Made by a program: the position numbers and the translations under genes. This document shows, piece by piece, positions 8,650 through 18,177 of a stretch of DNA of 64,000 nt. Position 1 is the stretch's first letter. Each line of letters opens with the position of its first letter. Below the pieces are notes generated by a model, which was given only the letters and a program-made list of their open reading frames with translations, made no database searches and was not told the DNA's origin. Source of the stretch: Clostridiaceae bacterium (GTDB lineage Bacteria > Bacillota > Clostridia > Saccharofermentanales > Saccharofermentanaceae); NCBI GenBank assembly GCA_012729635.1, contig JAAYCT010000033.1, positions 1-64,000 of the forward strand, read 5' to 3'.

Positions 8650-9486
8650 GTGACACGACTATTTGTTGATAAGCGTATTGAGCATGGAGCAACGACCCAT
8701 ATTCTTGACGATTCGGACAGTCGTTACATTCGGGACGTTCTTCGAATGAGATCCGGGGAGCGACTGATTCTTTGCGACCCGGATTCGACAGAATATGAAG
8801 CAATCGTAACCAGCCCGGGGAGCAAACATATTGAGTTGACGCTTTCTCCGGGACGAGCGAATCAAACGGAGCCGCTTTATCGTGCAGTCCTTTATCAGGG
8901 CCTTCCGAAAGGCGACAAGATGTCCGGAATCATTCAGAAATCCGTTGAGCTCGGAGTGTCCGGAATTGTGCCCGTTTCGTGTGCCCGATCCATCGTAAAG
9001 ATCGATCCGGGAGATCTGCGTGAAAAGACAACCCGATGGCAGAAAATTTCTCATGAGGCCGCCAGACAAAGTGAACGCGGGAGGGTTCCTTGGGTATCGG
9101 AGACGATGTCTTTTCGCGAAGCGATTGAGACAGCAACGAAGCAATCGGATTTAACCTTGATTCCATGGGAAGAGGAGAGCGGAAAATCATTGGCCGAAGC
9201 GCTTGAACCGTTAGACAATAAACGGCGATGTCAAAACCCGAATCCTGACGATGATATCGGGCCTGATTTATCTGATCCTGAGCGAAGTCTTCCCAATATC
9301 AGTCGAAGGGAAGGTCCGCTCGTTTCAATTTTTATCGGACCGGAAGGCGGATTCGAAAAAAAGGAAGTAGCGTTTGCGAAAGAGTGCGGCGCGGTATCGG
9401 TATCGCTCGGGAAACGGATTCTGAGGACTGAAACCGCAGGCATTGCCGTTCTTTCGATGTTGCTCTATCGTCTGGAGTTGTTGTAA
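8650..9486 (+). CDS. rsmE: 16S rRNA (uracil-1498-N3)-methyltransferase RsmE
   Basis: This SPOUT-class enzyme makes m3U1498 in 16S rRNA. The GTG at 8650 follows AAGGGGGAATCTT. Family motifs seen are YQGLPKGDKM, the SAM-binding IFIGPEGGF and the C-terminal knot motif SLGKRILRTETA. At 278 aa it is about 30 residues longer than usual. The extra length is a polar, Asn/Pro/Asp-rich insertion at about residues 190-222, just before GPEGG. It is separated from prmA, its frequent neighbour in Bacillota, by about 3.8 kb. Confidence 0.94.
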   Translation: MTRLFVDKRIEHGATTHILDDSDSRYIRDVLRMRSGERLILCDPDSTEYEAIVTSPGSKHIELTLSPGRANQTEPLYRAVLYQGLPKGDKMSGIIQKSVELGVSGIVPVSCARSIVKIDPGDLREKTTRWQKISHEAARQSERGRVPWVSETMSFREAIETATKQSDLTLIPWEEESGKSLAEALEPLDNKRRCQNPNPDDDIGPDLSDPERSLPNISRREGPLVSIFIGPEGGFEKKEVAFAKECGAVSVSLGKRILRTETAGIAVLSMLLYRLELL

Positions 9487-9550
9487 TGTATAATAACAAA
9501 ATGCAGGTTTTTAACCGGCTGTTTCTTCGATGAGTCAGAGGAGGAAGGGA

Positions 9551-10813
9551 ATGACATTTTCCGTACCGAAAGGCACCAAAGATATATTGCCCGGGGAGGT
9601 TGCTTCATGGCAGCATGCGGAGCGGGTATTTTTCGATGTATGCTCCGACTTCGGGTATCGTGAAATTCGAATACCGACATTTGAACATACTGAGGTTTTT
9701 TCCCGGGGTGTAGGACAGTCGACAGATGTCGTACGCAAGGAAATGTATACGTTTGAGGATAAAGGCGGGCGAAGCATGACACTGCGCCCGGAAGGGACAG
9801 CGGGTGTTGTTCGCAGTTTCATTGAAAACGGAATGACTTCACAGCCGGCTCCGGTACGCCTTTTTTACATGATCAATGCTTTTCGCTACGAGAAAATGCA
9901 GAAAGGTCGTTATCGAGAATTTCATCAGTTCGGCGTTGAGGCGTTCGGATCGGAAGGTCCGGAGATTGATGCTGAAATTATCAGCCTTTTGGTTTTGTTT
10001 TTTGAACGTATGGGAATCGAAAAAACCCGTTTATGCATCAACAGCATCGGTTGCCCGGAATGCAGAACACTTTATCACAAAGCGCTCAAGTCATATTTTT
10101 CCGATAAAATAATAGAAATGTGTTCCGACTGCAAGGAAAGATTTGTTCAAAACCCGATGCGCATCCTTGACTGTAAGGAAGAGAAATGTAAAACGTACAC
10201 GTCAAAGGCTCCGAGACAGCTGGAGTATCTGTGTTCCGGTTGTCATACACACTTTCAAGGCTTAATCGGAGCTTTACACGCACTGGGAATTGCGTTCGAG
10301 GTCGATCCGGGTATCGTTCGCGGACTGGATTATTATACCCGCACGGTTTTTGAATTTATTTCCGACAACGTCGGAACACAAGGAACAATATGCGGTGGCG
10401 GGCGATACGACAAATTGGTTGAGATGATGGGCGGTCCGTCCGTTCCCGGTATCGGGTTTGCGATGGGAGTCGAACGTTTTCTAATGGAAAGGGCGGCACA
10501 AAACATACCCGGACCCGATGAATCCACGGTGAAGTTATACATCGCCAATCCGGATAACGAGACTCGTTCGGCATGTCATAAGCTTGTGTATCAGCTCCGT
10601 CGAAAAGGAATCTCTTGTGAAGCCGATTTAATCGGAAGAAGTTTTCGCGCTCAAATGAAATACGCGAATAAAAACAGTATTCCTTTTGTGGCGGTGATCG
10701 GGCCGGACGAGTTGTCTTCCGGAAAATTCTCGCTAAAAAGAATGAGCGACGGAGAAACCGCAGATTTTTTGATGGGGGATGAATTGGATCACATCATCCG
10801 CTGGATCAATTGA
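9551..10813 (+). CDS. hisS: Histidyl-tRNA synthetase
   Basis: This class II synthetase charges tRNA-His. The 420 aa protein starts at the ATG at 9551, directly after AGGAGGAAGGGA; the ATG at 9530 has that site inside it and is rejected. It begins with the typical PKGTKDILP. Motif 2 is FRYEKMQKGRYREFHQ, and the histidine-binding signatures are GLDYYTRTVFEF and GGGRYDKLV. A mid-protein segment has cysteines in CINSIGCPEC, CSDC and CKEEKC, suggesting a metal-binding insertion. A TATAAT at 9489-9494 may give it its own promoter. aspS follows. Confidence 0.96.
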   Translation: MTFSVPKGTKDILPGEVASWQHAERVFFDVCSDFGYREIRIPTFEHTEVFSRGVGQSTDVVRKEMYTFEDKGGRSMTLRPEGTAGVVRSFIENGMTSQPAPVRLFYMINAFRYEKMQKGRYREFHQFGVEAFGSEGPEIDAEIISLLVLFFERMGIEKTRLCINSIGCPECRTLYHKALKSYFSDKIIEMCSDCKERFVQNPMRILDCKEEKCKTYTSKAPRQLEYLCSGCHTHFQGLIGALHALGIAFEVDPGIVRGLDYYTRTVFEFISDNVGTQGTICGGGRYDKLVEMMGGPSVPGIGFAMGVERFLMERAAQNIPGPDESTVKLYIANPDNETRSACHKLVYQLRRKGISCEADLIGRSFRAQMKYANKNSIPFVAVIGPDELSSGKFSLKRMSDGETADFLMGDELDHIIRWIN

Positions 10814-10886
10814 TTCGACGAATCCACGTCAATGGATGAATAAATCGGGTGAACCGATACTATAAAAAAAGGATAGAGAAAAGAGA

Positions 10887-12674
10887 ATGGCGGATTCAAT
10901 TCAAGGACTTTTCAGAACCGCGATGTGTGGTGAAATCACATCGGAATTTATCGGTCAATCGGTAACGCTGATGGGATGGTGTCATCATTTCAGGGATCTG
11001 GGGGGATTATATTTTATTACACTCCGGGACCGATCGGGAGAAATCCAGCTTGTCGCATCTCCGAAGAGTGATCCCGAGGTCATTCGGAAAGCTACGCGCG
11101 TTCGAAGTGAGTTTGTTCTTGCGGCAACGGGAACGGTTCAAAAAAGAAGCGCACCGAACCCCGCAATGAAAACCGGAAACATAGAGGTCGAGCTGACCGA
11201 ATTGCGCATATTGTCCGAGGCGATGACTCCGCCGTTTTATATTGAGGAAAACATAACCGCAAACGAGACTCTTCGTTTGAAGTATCGCTATCTGGATTTG
11301 CGAAGACCCGATATGCAAAAAAATCTTATACTCAGACATCGTATCGCAAAATGCGCACGCGATTATTTTGATCGGAACGGGTTTTTGGAAATCGAAACGC
11401 CGATGCTCGGCAAAAGCACTCCGGAAGGAGCTCGCGACTACCTGGTGCCGAGCCGGGTGAAAAAGGGAAGCTTCTTTGCATTGCCCCAATCTCCTCAGCT
11501 TTACAAACAACTGTTAATGCTCGCGGGATATGACCGGTATATGCAGATAACAAAGTGTTTTCGTGACGAGGATTTACGTGCCGACCGACAACCTGAATTT
11601 ACACAGATCGATCTGGAGATGTCTTTTGTTCGGGGTGACGACGTGATGAATCTCACGGAGGGCTTTCTCATCGAGGTTCTTCGTGATGTTATGGGAATTA
11701 CAATCAATCAACCTATACCGAGACTAACCTATGCGGAGGCGATGGAACGTTACGGCTCCGACAAGCCGGACACCCGATTTGGTTTGGAGCTTAGAAATAT
11801 TTCCGAGATTGCCGCACAAATCGAGTTTCCGCCGTTTAAGAATGCTCTTGCAGAAAACGGAAGTGTTCGGGCAATCTGTATTCCGAACGGAGCCGGTCTT
11901 TCCAGAAAGGAAATCGAAGCATTCGGAGAGGTTGCAAAAACCTATCGCGCGGGCGGAATGGCATGGTTGATTCCTTCCGATCCGCCGCGAGGTTCTTTTC
12001 TGAAGTTTATCGAAAGGGATATGATCGAGCGGATATCCTCAGCGGTCGGCGCCGGTCCCGGGGATCTTGTGCTGATTGTTTCGGATCGGGAGCAGACGGT
12101 TTTTCATGCGCTCGGAGCGGTCCGTTGTGCCGTAGCATCGAAAATGGGTCTTGTGGATGATAAAATAATGGCGCCGCTTTGGATTACGGAGTTTCCGCTT
12201 TTAGAGTATGATGAGGAAGAGAAGAGATTTGTAGCCAAGCACCATCCGTTCACTTCGCCGTTGCCGGAAGATTATGATCTTTTGGGCACGGATCCCGGAT
12301 CCGTACGTTCCGATGCTTATGATATCGTTCTGAACGGAACGGAGCTGGGTGGGGGAAGTATTCGTATTCATGATAGAGATTTGCAGAACAAGATGTTTTC
12401 ACTTCTCGGGTTTTCCGAAAAGGAAGCTCAAGCCCAGTTCGGATTTCTTCTCGATGCCTTTCAATTCGGCGTACCTCCGCACGGCGGACTGGCTTTTGGC
12501 CTGGACCGAATGGCGATGATTCTTGCAGGATGTTCAAGTATTCGGGATGTTATCGCATTTCCTAAGGTGCAGAATTCATCCGATTTAATGACGGAGGCTC
12601 CGGCACCGGTATCCGAAGAACAAATGCTGGAACTCGGAATTGATTTGCGAAAGGAGTCGGCGGATGGATCATAA
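10887..12674 (+). CDS. aspS: Aspartyl-tRNA synthetase
   Basis: This 595 aa class IIb synthetase charges tRNA-Asp. It has the N-terminal OB-fold anticodon-binding domain (LMGWCHHFRDLGG at about 28-40), a catalytic core with motif 2 (FRDEDLRADRQPEFTQID), a bacterial GAD insertion domain in the middle, and motif 3 near the C-terminus (GLAFGLDRMAMIL). No gatCAB genes are in the window, so whether it also charges tRNA-Asn cannot be judged. It follows hisS as in many Bacillota, and its last 11 bases overlap the start of lepB. Confidence 0.96.
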   Translation: MADSIQGLFRTAMCGEITSEFIGQSVTLMGWCHHFRDLGGLYFITLRDRSGEIQLVASPKSDPEVIRKATRVRSEFVLAATGTVQKRSAPNPAMKTGNIEVELTELRILSEAMTPPFYIEENITANETLRLKYRYLDLRRPDMQKNLILRHRIAKCARDYFDRNGFLEIETPMLGKSTPEGARDYLVPSRVKKGSFFALPQSPQLYKQLLMLAGYDRYMQITKCFRDEDLRADRQPEFTQIDLEMSFVRGDDVMNLTEGFLIEVLRDVMGITINQPIPRLTYAEAMERYGSDKPDTRFGLELRNISEIAAQIEFPPFKNALAENGSVRAICIPNGAGLSRKEIEAFGEVAKTYRAGGMAWLIPSDPPRGSFLKFIERDMIERISSAVGAGPGDLVLIVSDREQTVFHALGAVRCAVASKMGLVDDKIMAPLWITEFPLLEYDEEEKRFVAKHHPFTSPLPEDYDLLGTDPGSVRSDAYDIVLNGTELGGGSIRIHDRDLQNKMFSLLGFSEKEAQAQFGFLLDAFQFGVPPHGGLAFGLDRMAMILAGCSSIRDVIAFPKVQNSSDLMTEAPAPVSEEQMLELGIDLRKESADGS

Positions 12675-13626
12675 CCCGATGGGTAGTAACCCGGATGAAG
12701 AGATAATAACGGACGATAATCATCAAATTGATTCCGTGATCGGTAAAACGAAAAATGCGGTTGATGAATCGGTAAACGAGGATCTCAATTCAATGATTTC
12801 GGATGATCAGGCATCAGAAAAAACACTTTTCGGCGGGCCGGAAGGTGTGGTGTTGGACGGTTCGACGTTATCGGAGGAAATTGAATCGCTGGAGGGTCGG
12901 GTTCTGGATATTCACGAACCGTCTGCGGATATCATTCTCCCTTCCGAACCGAGCAGGCTGGAGGGCGAGGTTCGTCTCGTGCGACGAGTCGATCCGGATG
13001 AAAAAGATTCGCCTTCAGGATATCACGTTAAAAGAGTAACGCCGGGCGGAAAATCCGGCACGGGTGATGACGGATCGCACGGATTTTTGTATTCGATGAT
13101 GGATACAATCCGCTATGTAAGTCTCGGTCTTCTGATCGGTATCCTTTTAGTTGTGTTTGTTGTGCAACGAAACGATGTTTACGGCGGGTCCATGGAACCG
13201 ACACTTTATGATCGGGATGCGGTTTTTGTCGAAATGATCAGCGTTTATCTGGGAAATTATGAAAGAGGCGACATAATTACAATTAAGGCCGAGGGGATGG
13301 AAGGTTTTTACTTTAAAGAAAACATAATTAAAAGAGTAATCGGTATGCCGGGAGAAACCGTTTCCATTATTGACGGACAGGTTTACATCAATGACAAACT
13401 CTTGATTGAACCGTATCTCTCGGAGGGGATTATGACCTATGTTTCCTCCGATGGAGTAGCGAAGGGGTATGACCGCATCACGTTAGGCCCGGGTGAGTAC
13501 TATTGTTTGGGAGACAACCGCGGGGCAAGTAACGACAGCCGACGACTCGGACCGATACCCGAATCGAGGATCAAATCCCACGTAATCGCACGGATTTTTC
13601 CGTTCGACACGATGGAAATTTTTTAA
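12664..13626 (+). CDS. lepB: Signal peptidase I with long acidic N-terminal extension
   Basis: This membrane serine protease removes signal peptides from exported proteins. The ATG at 12664 follows AAAGGAGTCGGCGG and overlaps the aspS stop by 11 bp. The catalytic Ser is near residue 176 in GGSMEPTL, the Lys is in [10 protein letters not shown], and the C-terminal box is [13 protein letters not shown] single membrane anchor lies at about 156-171. Known family members place the Ser near residue 40. Here about 150 residues precede the membrane segment, very rich in Asp/Glu/Ser and predicted cytoplasmic and disordered. The role of this extension is unknown. Confidence 0.93.
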   Translation: MDHNPMGSNPDEEIITDDNHQIDSVIGKTKNAVDESVNEDLNSMISDDQASEKTLFGGPEGVVLDGSTLSEEIESLEGRVLDIHEPSADIILPSEPSRLEGEVRLVRRVDPDEKDSPSGYHVKRVTPGGKSGTGDDGSHGFLYSMMDTIRYVSLGLLIGILLVVFVVQRNDVYGGSMEPTLYDRDAVFVEMISVYLGNYERGDIITIKAEGMEGFYFKENIIKRVIGMPGETVSIIDGQVYINDKLLIEPYLSEGIMTYVSSDGVAKGYDRITLGPGEYYCLGDNRGASNDSRRLGPIPESRIKSHVIARIFPFDTMEIF

Positions 13627-13630
13627 AAAT

Positions 13631-15448
13631 ATGGCGGAAAACATGGACAGACTGGATGCAATCAGAAATTTCAGTATCATTGCGCATATCGATCACGGCA
13701 AATCAACATTGGCGGATCGTTTAATTGAGCATACCGGGGTTCTTTCATCGCGCGAAATGCAAAGCCAGGTGCTGGACAATATGGATATCGAACGCGAGCG
13801 GGGAATTACCATAAAAGCACAGGCCACGCGAATGTTTTATAAGGCTCGAGACGGGAAGACGTATCAACTGAATCTGATTGACACGCCCGGTCATGTGGAT
13901 TTCAATTATGAGGTGCTTCGCAGTTTGCTTGCTTGCGACGGAGCCGTTCTGGTTGTCGATGCTGCTCAGGGAATCGAAGCACAAACGCTTGCGAATGTTT
14001 TTTTGGCGATTGACGCAAACCTTGAAATTCTACCGGTTATCAATAAGATTGATTTGCCATCCGCGATGCCTGAAGAGGTTCGAATGGAGATTGAGGATGT
14101 AATCGGTCTTGCTTCCGCCCACGCACCGTTGATTTCGGCAAAAAATGATATCGGAATCGATCACGTACTTGAGTCGATCGTTCATTATCTCCCGCCTCCA
14201 AAGGGCGATGAGGAGGCGCCGCTTCAGGCCCTCATCTTCGATTCGAAATTCGATTCTTATAAAGGAGTCATCGTCCATGTGCGCATCGTTAACGGAAAGG
14301 TGAAGATCGGCGATCGTATTCGAATGATGCATACAAAAAAGGAGTTTTCCGTCGTTGAACTCGGGTATTTTCATCCGGGCGTGCTGATTCCGTCCGACAT
14401 TCTGCTTGCCGGCGAAGTCGGCTATATCTGTGCCTCCATCAAAAATGTTCGGGACACGGCACCCGGCGACACGGTCACCTTGGCCGATCGCCCGACTCCC
14501 GACCCCTTACCCGGGTACAAAAAGATTCAGCAAATGGTTTTTTGCGGGCTGTATCCGACGGACGGGGCAAAATACCCGGATCTGCGCGACGCACTCGAAA
14601 AGCTTCAGTTGAACGATGCCGCACTTTCGTTTGAGCCCGAAACATCCGCCGCTCTCGGCTTCGGATTCCGTTGCGGGTTCTTGGGACTTCTTCATTACGA
14701 GGTCGTTCAGGAGCGAATCGAACGAGAATTCAATCTTGATTTAATTTCCACCGCGCCCTCCGTCGTCTATAAGATTTATAAGACCAACGGTGAGGAGCTT
14801 CGGATGGACAACCCGACCAATATGCCGGATCCCGCCGATATCGATTTCATCGAAGAACCGATTGTTAAAGCTTCCATCATGATTCCCAAGGACTATGTGG
14901 GGAACATCATGGAACTTTGTCAGGATCGACGCGGTGAATACATGAACATGGAATATCTGGACGATAAACGCGTTATCCTGCATTACCGGATGCCGCTCAA
15001 TGAGATTATCTATGATTTTTTCGACGCACTGAAGTCCAGAACCCGAGGCTACGGATCGCTGGATTACGAGGTGGACGGATATCAGAAATCCGATCTGGTC
15101 AAGCTGGACATCATGCTGAACAGTGAAATCGTTGACGCACTTTCATTTATCGTTCATCGGGAAAAGGCGTACGCACGTGCCCGGAGAATGGCCGAAAAAT
15201 TGAAGGAAAACATCCCGAGGCAGCAATTTGAGGTGCCCGTTCAGGCTTGTATCGGAGGAAAAGTGATTGCCCGTGAGACCATACGTGCGTATCGAAAAGA
15301 TGTCTTAGCCAAATGCTACGGCGGTGACATCACACGCAAGAAGAAGCTTCTTGAGAAGCAAAAGGAAGGCAAAAAGCGAATGCGGCAGGTCGGAAGCGTC
15401 GAGGTGCCTCAGGAAGCATTTATGAGCGTTTTGCGCTTGGACGAATAG
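13631..15448 (+). CDS. lepA: Elongation factor 4 (LepA), ribosome back-translocase GTPase
   Basis: This translational GTPase acts on stalled or mis-translocated ribosomes. At 605 aa it has normal family length. G1 is [10 protein letters not shown]3 is DTPGHVDF, G4 is NKIDLP, and the C-terminal LepA-specific domain includes [17 protein letters not shown] and the basic [15 protein letters not shown]. It starts 4 bp after the lepB stop. The spacer lacks a clear Shine-Dalgarno, so translation may be coupled to lepB. The lepB-lepA order is common in bacteria. Confidence 0.96.
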   Translation: MAENMDRLDAIRNFSIIAHIDHGKSTLADRLIEHTGVLSSREMQSQVLDNMDIERERGITIKAQATRMFYKARDGKTYQLNLIDTPGHVDFNYEVLRSLLACDGAVLVVDAAQGIEAQTLANVFLAIDANLEILPVINKIDLPSAMPEEVRMEIEDVIGLASAHAPLISAKNDIGIDHVLESIVHYLPPPKGDEEAPLQALIFDSKFDSYKGVIVHVRIVNGKVKIGDRIRMMHTKKEFSVVELGYFHPGVLIPSDILLAGEVGYICASIKNVRDTAPGDTVTLADRPTPDPLPGYKKIQQMVFCGLYPTDGAKYPDLRDALEKLQLNDAALSFEPETSAALGFGFRCGFLGLLHYEVVQERIEREFNLDLISTAPSVVYKIYKTNGEELRMDNPTNMPDPADIDFIEEPIVKASIMIPKDYVGNIMELCQDRRGEYMNMEYLDDKRVILHYRMPLNEIIYDFFDALKSRTRGYGSLDYEVDGYQKSDLVKLDIMLNSEIVDALSFIVHREKAYARARRMAEKLKENIPRQQFEVPVQACIGGKVIARETIRAYRKDVLAKCYGGDITRKKKLLEKQKEGKKRMRQVGSVEVPQEAFMSVLRLDE

Positions 15449-15491
15449 AAAACGATTCGTCGAGAGATGAATTTCAAACGATAAATAATGC

Positions 15492-15525
15492 CTTGTGCAA
15501 AATCCGCACAAGATGATAGTATAAA
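15492..15525 (+). promoter_or_regulatory. Inverted repeat and probable promoter of tRNA-Leu
   Basis: CTTGTGC (15492-15498) and GCACAAG (15506-15512) form a perfect 7-bp inverted repeat. It overlaps a possible -35 (TTGTGC) and is followed by the AT-rich -10 candidates TAGTAT (15517) and TATAAA (15520). It is followed by only a short gap to the tRNA. Whether it is a promoter with an operator, or a lepA 3' hairpin, is not settled. Confidence 0.4.
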
Positions 15526-15540
15526 TAATTATGTCAATAT

Positions 15541-15623
15541 GCGGACGTGGTGGAATTGGCAGACACGCTGGATTTAGGTTCCAGTGCGAGAGCATGCAGG
15601 TTCAAGTCCTGTCGTCCGCACCA
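15541..15623 (+). tRNA. tRNA-Leu (anticodon UAG)
   Basis: The acceptor stem GCGGACG pairs with CGTCCGC at the 3' end, followed by A and an encoded CCA (15621-15623). The anticodon stem CTGGA/TCCAG encloses loop TTTAGGT, with anticodon TAG at 15575-15577, reading CUA. A long variable arm and the TTCAAGTCC T-loop fit a class II leucine tRNA. Confidence 0.97.
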
Positions 15624-15636
15624 AATTATTTTATTA

Positions 15637-15661
15637 GCCGGATTCAATCCGGTCTTTCATT
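15637..15661 (+). terminator. Probable weak terminator after tRNA-Leu
   Basis: CCGGAT (15638-15643) and ATCCGG (15647-15652) form a short stem with a 3-nt loop, followed by TCTTTCATTTT. It is weak but well placed 14 bp after the tRNA. Confidence 0.5.
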
Positions 15662-15712
15662 TTCGCATATCATCTTTCATTTCTACTTACGGCGCGCGGG
15701 AGAAGAGTAATA

Positions 15713-15741
15713 TTGACATTGCTTTATCTATCTGTTATATA
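15713..15741 (+). promoter_or_regulatory. Promoter of the gntR operon
   Basis: Consensus -35 TTGACA (15713-15718), a 17-nt spacer and -10 TATATA (15736-15741). It is one of the best sigma-A-like promoters in the window. Confidence 0.8.
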
Positions 15742-15744
15742 AGA

Positions 15745-15759
15745 TATAGAACATGTATA
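15745..15759 (+). promoter_or_regulatory. Candidate GntR operator
   Basis: An imperfect palindrome, TATAGAACATGTATA, sits just downstream of the -10 and before the gntR ribosome site. YtrA-type GntR proteins commonly repress their own operon from such sites. That link is inferred. Confidence 0.4.
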
Positions 15760-15790
15760 GTAATTACATTTTCAAAAGGAGGCGGTTTCA

Positions 15791-16174
15791 TTGTTGATTG
15801 AGGTTGATTTCGCCGGTGAGGTTCCGATATATACTCAGGTTCGGGATCAAATCGTAATCGGTATTGCCGCAGGTCTTCTGAAGCCGGGCGAGACACTGCC
15901 GTCCGTGAGACGACTGGCAGCCGATATCGGAATAAATGTACATACAGTGAATAAAGCATACTCGCTTCTCCGAGACGAGGGATTTTTACTTATGGATCGC
16001 AGATCCGGAGCGGAGATTGCTCCTTTGATGACGGAAGATCCTTCCTTTGATGAGCTGCTTTCGAATAAACTGATTCCCGTTGTTGCGGAAGCGATATGCC
16101 GACGGATGGACATCGAGGATTTCTGTCTGACCGTCCGTAAAACCTATTCTTTCATTAAGCGAGGGGGGAAATAA
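15791..16174 (+). CDS. GntR-family transcriptional regulator, YtrA subfamily
   Basis: This 127 aa protein is a short GntR regulator with an N-terminal winged helix (VPIYTQVRDQI at 11-21, LPSVRRLAADIGINVHTV at about 36-53) and a small C-terminal dimerisation tail instead of a ligand-binding domain, as in the YtrA subfamily. The start is TTG at 15791 (or 15794) after AAAGGAGGCGG. Two bases separate its stop from the next gene, a membrane protein. YtrA regulators usually control the adjacent membrane transport or stress genes, so it probably regulates this operon. Confidence 0.9.
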   Translation: MLIEVDFAGEVPIYTQVRDQIVIGIAAGLLKPGETLPSVRRLAADIGINVHTVNKAYSLLRDEGFLLMDRRSGAEIAPLMTEDPSFDELLSNKLIPVVAEAICRRMDIEDFCLTVRKTYSFIKRGGK

Positions 16175-16176
16175 TT

Positions 16177-17352
16177 ATGGCCGAAATGGCATTAATATTT
16201 TATGTGATTAACCTTTCCGTTTTGATTCTAACCGGAGTGTTGCTTGCAGCAATGCCTTATTATACGGGCAAGTCACTTCTATTCGGCGTTCGAATCCCTC
16301 AGATACATAAGAATCATCCCGCAGTAATTGTTCTGAAGCGAAACTTCAGCCTCTTGATCGGCTTATTTGTGATGATTTTGATGGCGGCCGTTACATTCCA
16401 ATATCTTTTTGCCCCGAAATGGTCGATATTCACATCGGTTTTCGCTCCCTTTGCTTTGGTTTTTTTTCAAATCATCGCATATGTTCCGAGTTGGAAGAAA
16501 GCGAGGAAACTAAAGAAGGAGAATCAATGGGTCGTTTCCTTTGTCGGAAGTGCAGACACAAATATGGCACTGTCTCGACAGACGTTTTCCCGTATGCCTT
16601 GGTATTGGTATATATCCGGTTTTGCGCTTTGTATCATCTTCATTTTAATTTCCTTTATGGTTTATCCGAAAATACCGGAAACGATGGTCACCCATTGGAA
16701 TGCCCGGATGCAACCGGACGACTGGTCACAAAAGAGTTATTTATCGGTTTTGAGCATACCTATGATTGCGATGGGAATGAATGTTATCATGCTGTTTTCC
16801 AACATGATGGTCTGGAGAATGAAGCTTCAGGTCAATCAGGAGAATCCGGCGTTGTCCTTTGCGCAACATCGAAAATATCGTCTTCTTCTAAGTCATGTTT
16901 TGGGGTTAATTAACCTTCTGTTTTGTGTTTTGCTTCTTTTTTTCGGTGGAATGACACTTGAACTTTGGTTACCGGACTCCAACACGGTCTGGGCTCTGAT
17001 TATAGGGACAACCGCAGTCTCGATTCTTATTCCAGTCGCGTTCTCGATATGGGCGGGACAGGCAGGAAATAAGCTAAAGCCGAAGGTTTTGCCAGAGGAC
17101 GAAAGGTCGGCGGGGCTTATTCCGAAAAACACCACGGTACCGAAGCCGTCTTTTCAAGATGATCGATACTGGATTCTCGGAATGTTCTACTATAATCGCG
17201 AGGATCCGACTCTGTTTGTGGAAGATCGGTTCGGTACAAACGGGGGACTCAATTACGCACGTCCGATGGCATGGGTATTTGTTGTGTTGATTGCCGGTTT
17301 AACGATTGCAACACTTGTCCTGACCACCGTGATAATGATCAACCAGATGTAA
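16177..17352 (+). CDS. DUF1648 / DUF5808 multi-pass membrane protein
   Basis: The 391 aa protein has about eight predicted membrane segments. A DUF1648-type motif (PETMVTHWNARMQPDDW, near 167) lies after the fourth. This motif is shared with SdpI-like immunity proteins. The C-terminus carries a DUF5808-type motif (DDRYWILGMFYYNREDP, near 328) before a final membrane helix. Related proteins often sit beside YtrA-type GntR regulators in Bacillota, as here. The function is unknown; protection against a membrane-active compound is one possibility based on the SdpI resemblance. Confidence 0.82.
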   Translation: MAEMALIFYVINLSVLILTGVLLAAMPYYTGKSLLFGVRIPQIHKNHPAVIVLKRNFSLLIGLFVMILMAAVTFQYLFAPKWSIFTSVFAPFALVFFQIIAYVPSWKKARKLKKENQWVVSFVGSADTNMALSRQTFSRMPWYWYISGFALCIIFILISFMVYPKIPETMVTHWNARMQPDDWSQKSYLSVLSIPMIAMGMNVIMLFSNMMVWRMKLQVNQENPALSFAQHRKYRLLLSHVLGLINLLFCVLLLFFGGMTLELWLPDSNTVWALIIGTTAVSILIPVAFSIWAGQAGNKLKPKVLPEDERSAGLIPKNTTVPKPSFQDDRYWILGMFYYNREDPTLFVEDRFGTNGGLNYARPMAWVFVVLIAGLTIATLVLTTVIMINQM

Positions 17353-17385
17353 GGAAAAATCGCTCAAATATTGGGAGGTGATACC

Positions 17386-18177
17386 ATGGTTTCGGATTTA
17401 TCGATTATGGGAATGATCTTTTCAGCGTTTATCGCTATTCTTGTACCCGTGGTACTTTCCATAATTCTTTATGTTCGCTTTCGATATCGGATATCGTTTT
17501 TACTGGTCGGCATACTTGCCTTTGTCATCAGTCAGGGAATTCGAACCGCTTTGTTGCTCCTTTTATCCTCGGCAGAATGGTACCGAAATCTTTCGGAGAA
17601 CCTTCTGTTTGCGATTTTCATCGGCGGTGTTACCGCCGGTCTGTTTGAGGAAAGCGCGCGTTACGGAGGCTTTCATATCCAGAGGAAAAAACAGCCGCAA
17701 TGGGCGGATGCGGTCGCTTTCGGAATCGGACATGGCGGGATCGAAGCCATTTTGCTGGTCGGCTTGTCACAGGTTTCGAATCTTGTTTTGGGCTATATGA
17801 TTAATTCCGGAATGTTTGACACGCAAATTGCGCCGGCTTTAGGTGATCAGGCCGATATCATTCGAAATCAGTTGGTTGAAACGTCCTCAGAACTCTTTTT
17901 CATTTCCGGGATGGAACGTATATCTGCCATTTCCTTGCATATTTTTCTTTCTGTTTTGGTATGTCTTTCGGTGAAAAACAAGAAGCCTCTCCTTCTTTTG
18001 CTCGCCGTTGTTCTCCATACCGTGTTCAACACTCCGGCGGTTTTCTATGCGTTCGGGTATCTGAACATATATGTTGTTGAAGGATTGCTCGCGCTTGTCG
18101 GCGCTGTGATGTTGATCGGTACGATATGTCTTAAACGCCGATTGGATAAACAGGTAAACGAAATGCACATAGAATGA
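17386..18177 (+). CDS. YhfC-family putative intramembrane metalloprotease
   Basis: This 263 aa protein is mostly hydrophobic, with about seven membrane segments. It has the YhfC pattern: a paired-Glu motif FEESARYGGF (E88-E89), FGIGHGGIEAILL (His116, Glu120) and a later LHTVFNTPAV. These resemble the EExxxR and His motifs of CPBP/Abi-type intramembrane proteases. The ATG at 17386 is chosen since GGGAGGTGAT precedes it. It is the third gene of the gntR operon. A substrate is unknown; the neighbour membrane protein is an obvious candidate partner. Confidence 0.85.
   Translation: MVSDLSIMGMIFSAFIAILVPVVLSIILYVRFRYRISFLLVGILAFVISQGIRTALLLLLSSAEWYRNLSENLLFAIFIGGVTAGLFEESARYGGFHIQRKKQPQWADAVAFGIGHGGIEAILLVGLSQVSNLVLGYMINSGMFDTQIAPALGDQADIIRNQLVETSSELFFISGMERISAISLHIFLSVLVCLSVKNKKPLLLLLAVVLHTVFNTPAVFYAFGYLNIYVVEGLLALVGAVMLIGTICLKRRLDKQVNEMHIE

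Noticed and set aside
9489-9494. TATAAT between rsmE and hisS as a confident promoter
   Set aside because: There is no -35 at suitable distance, so it is only mentioned with hisS.
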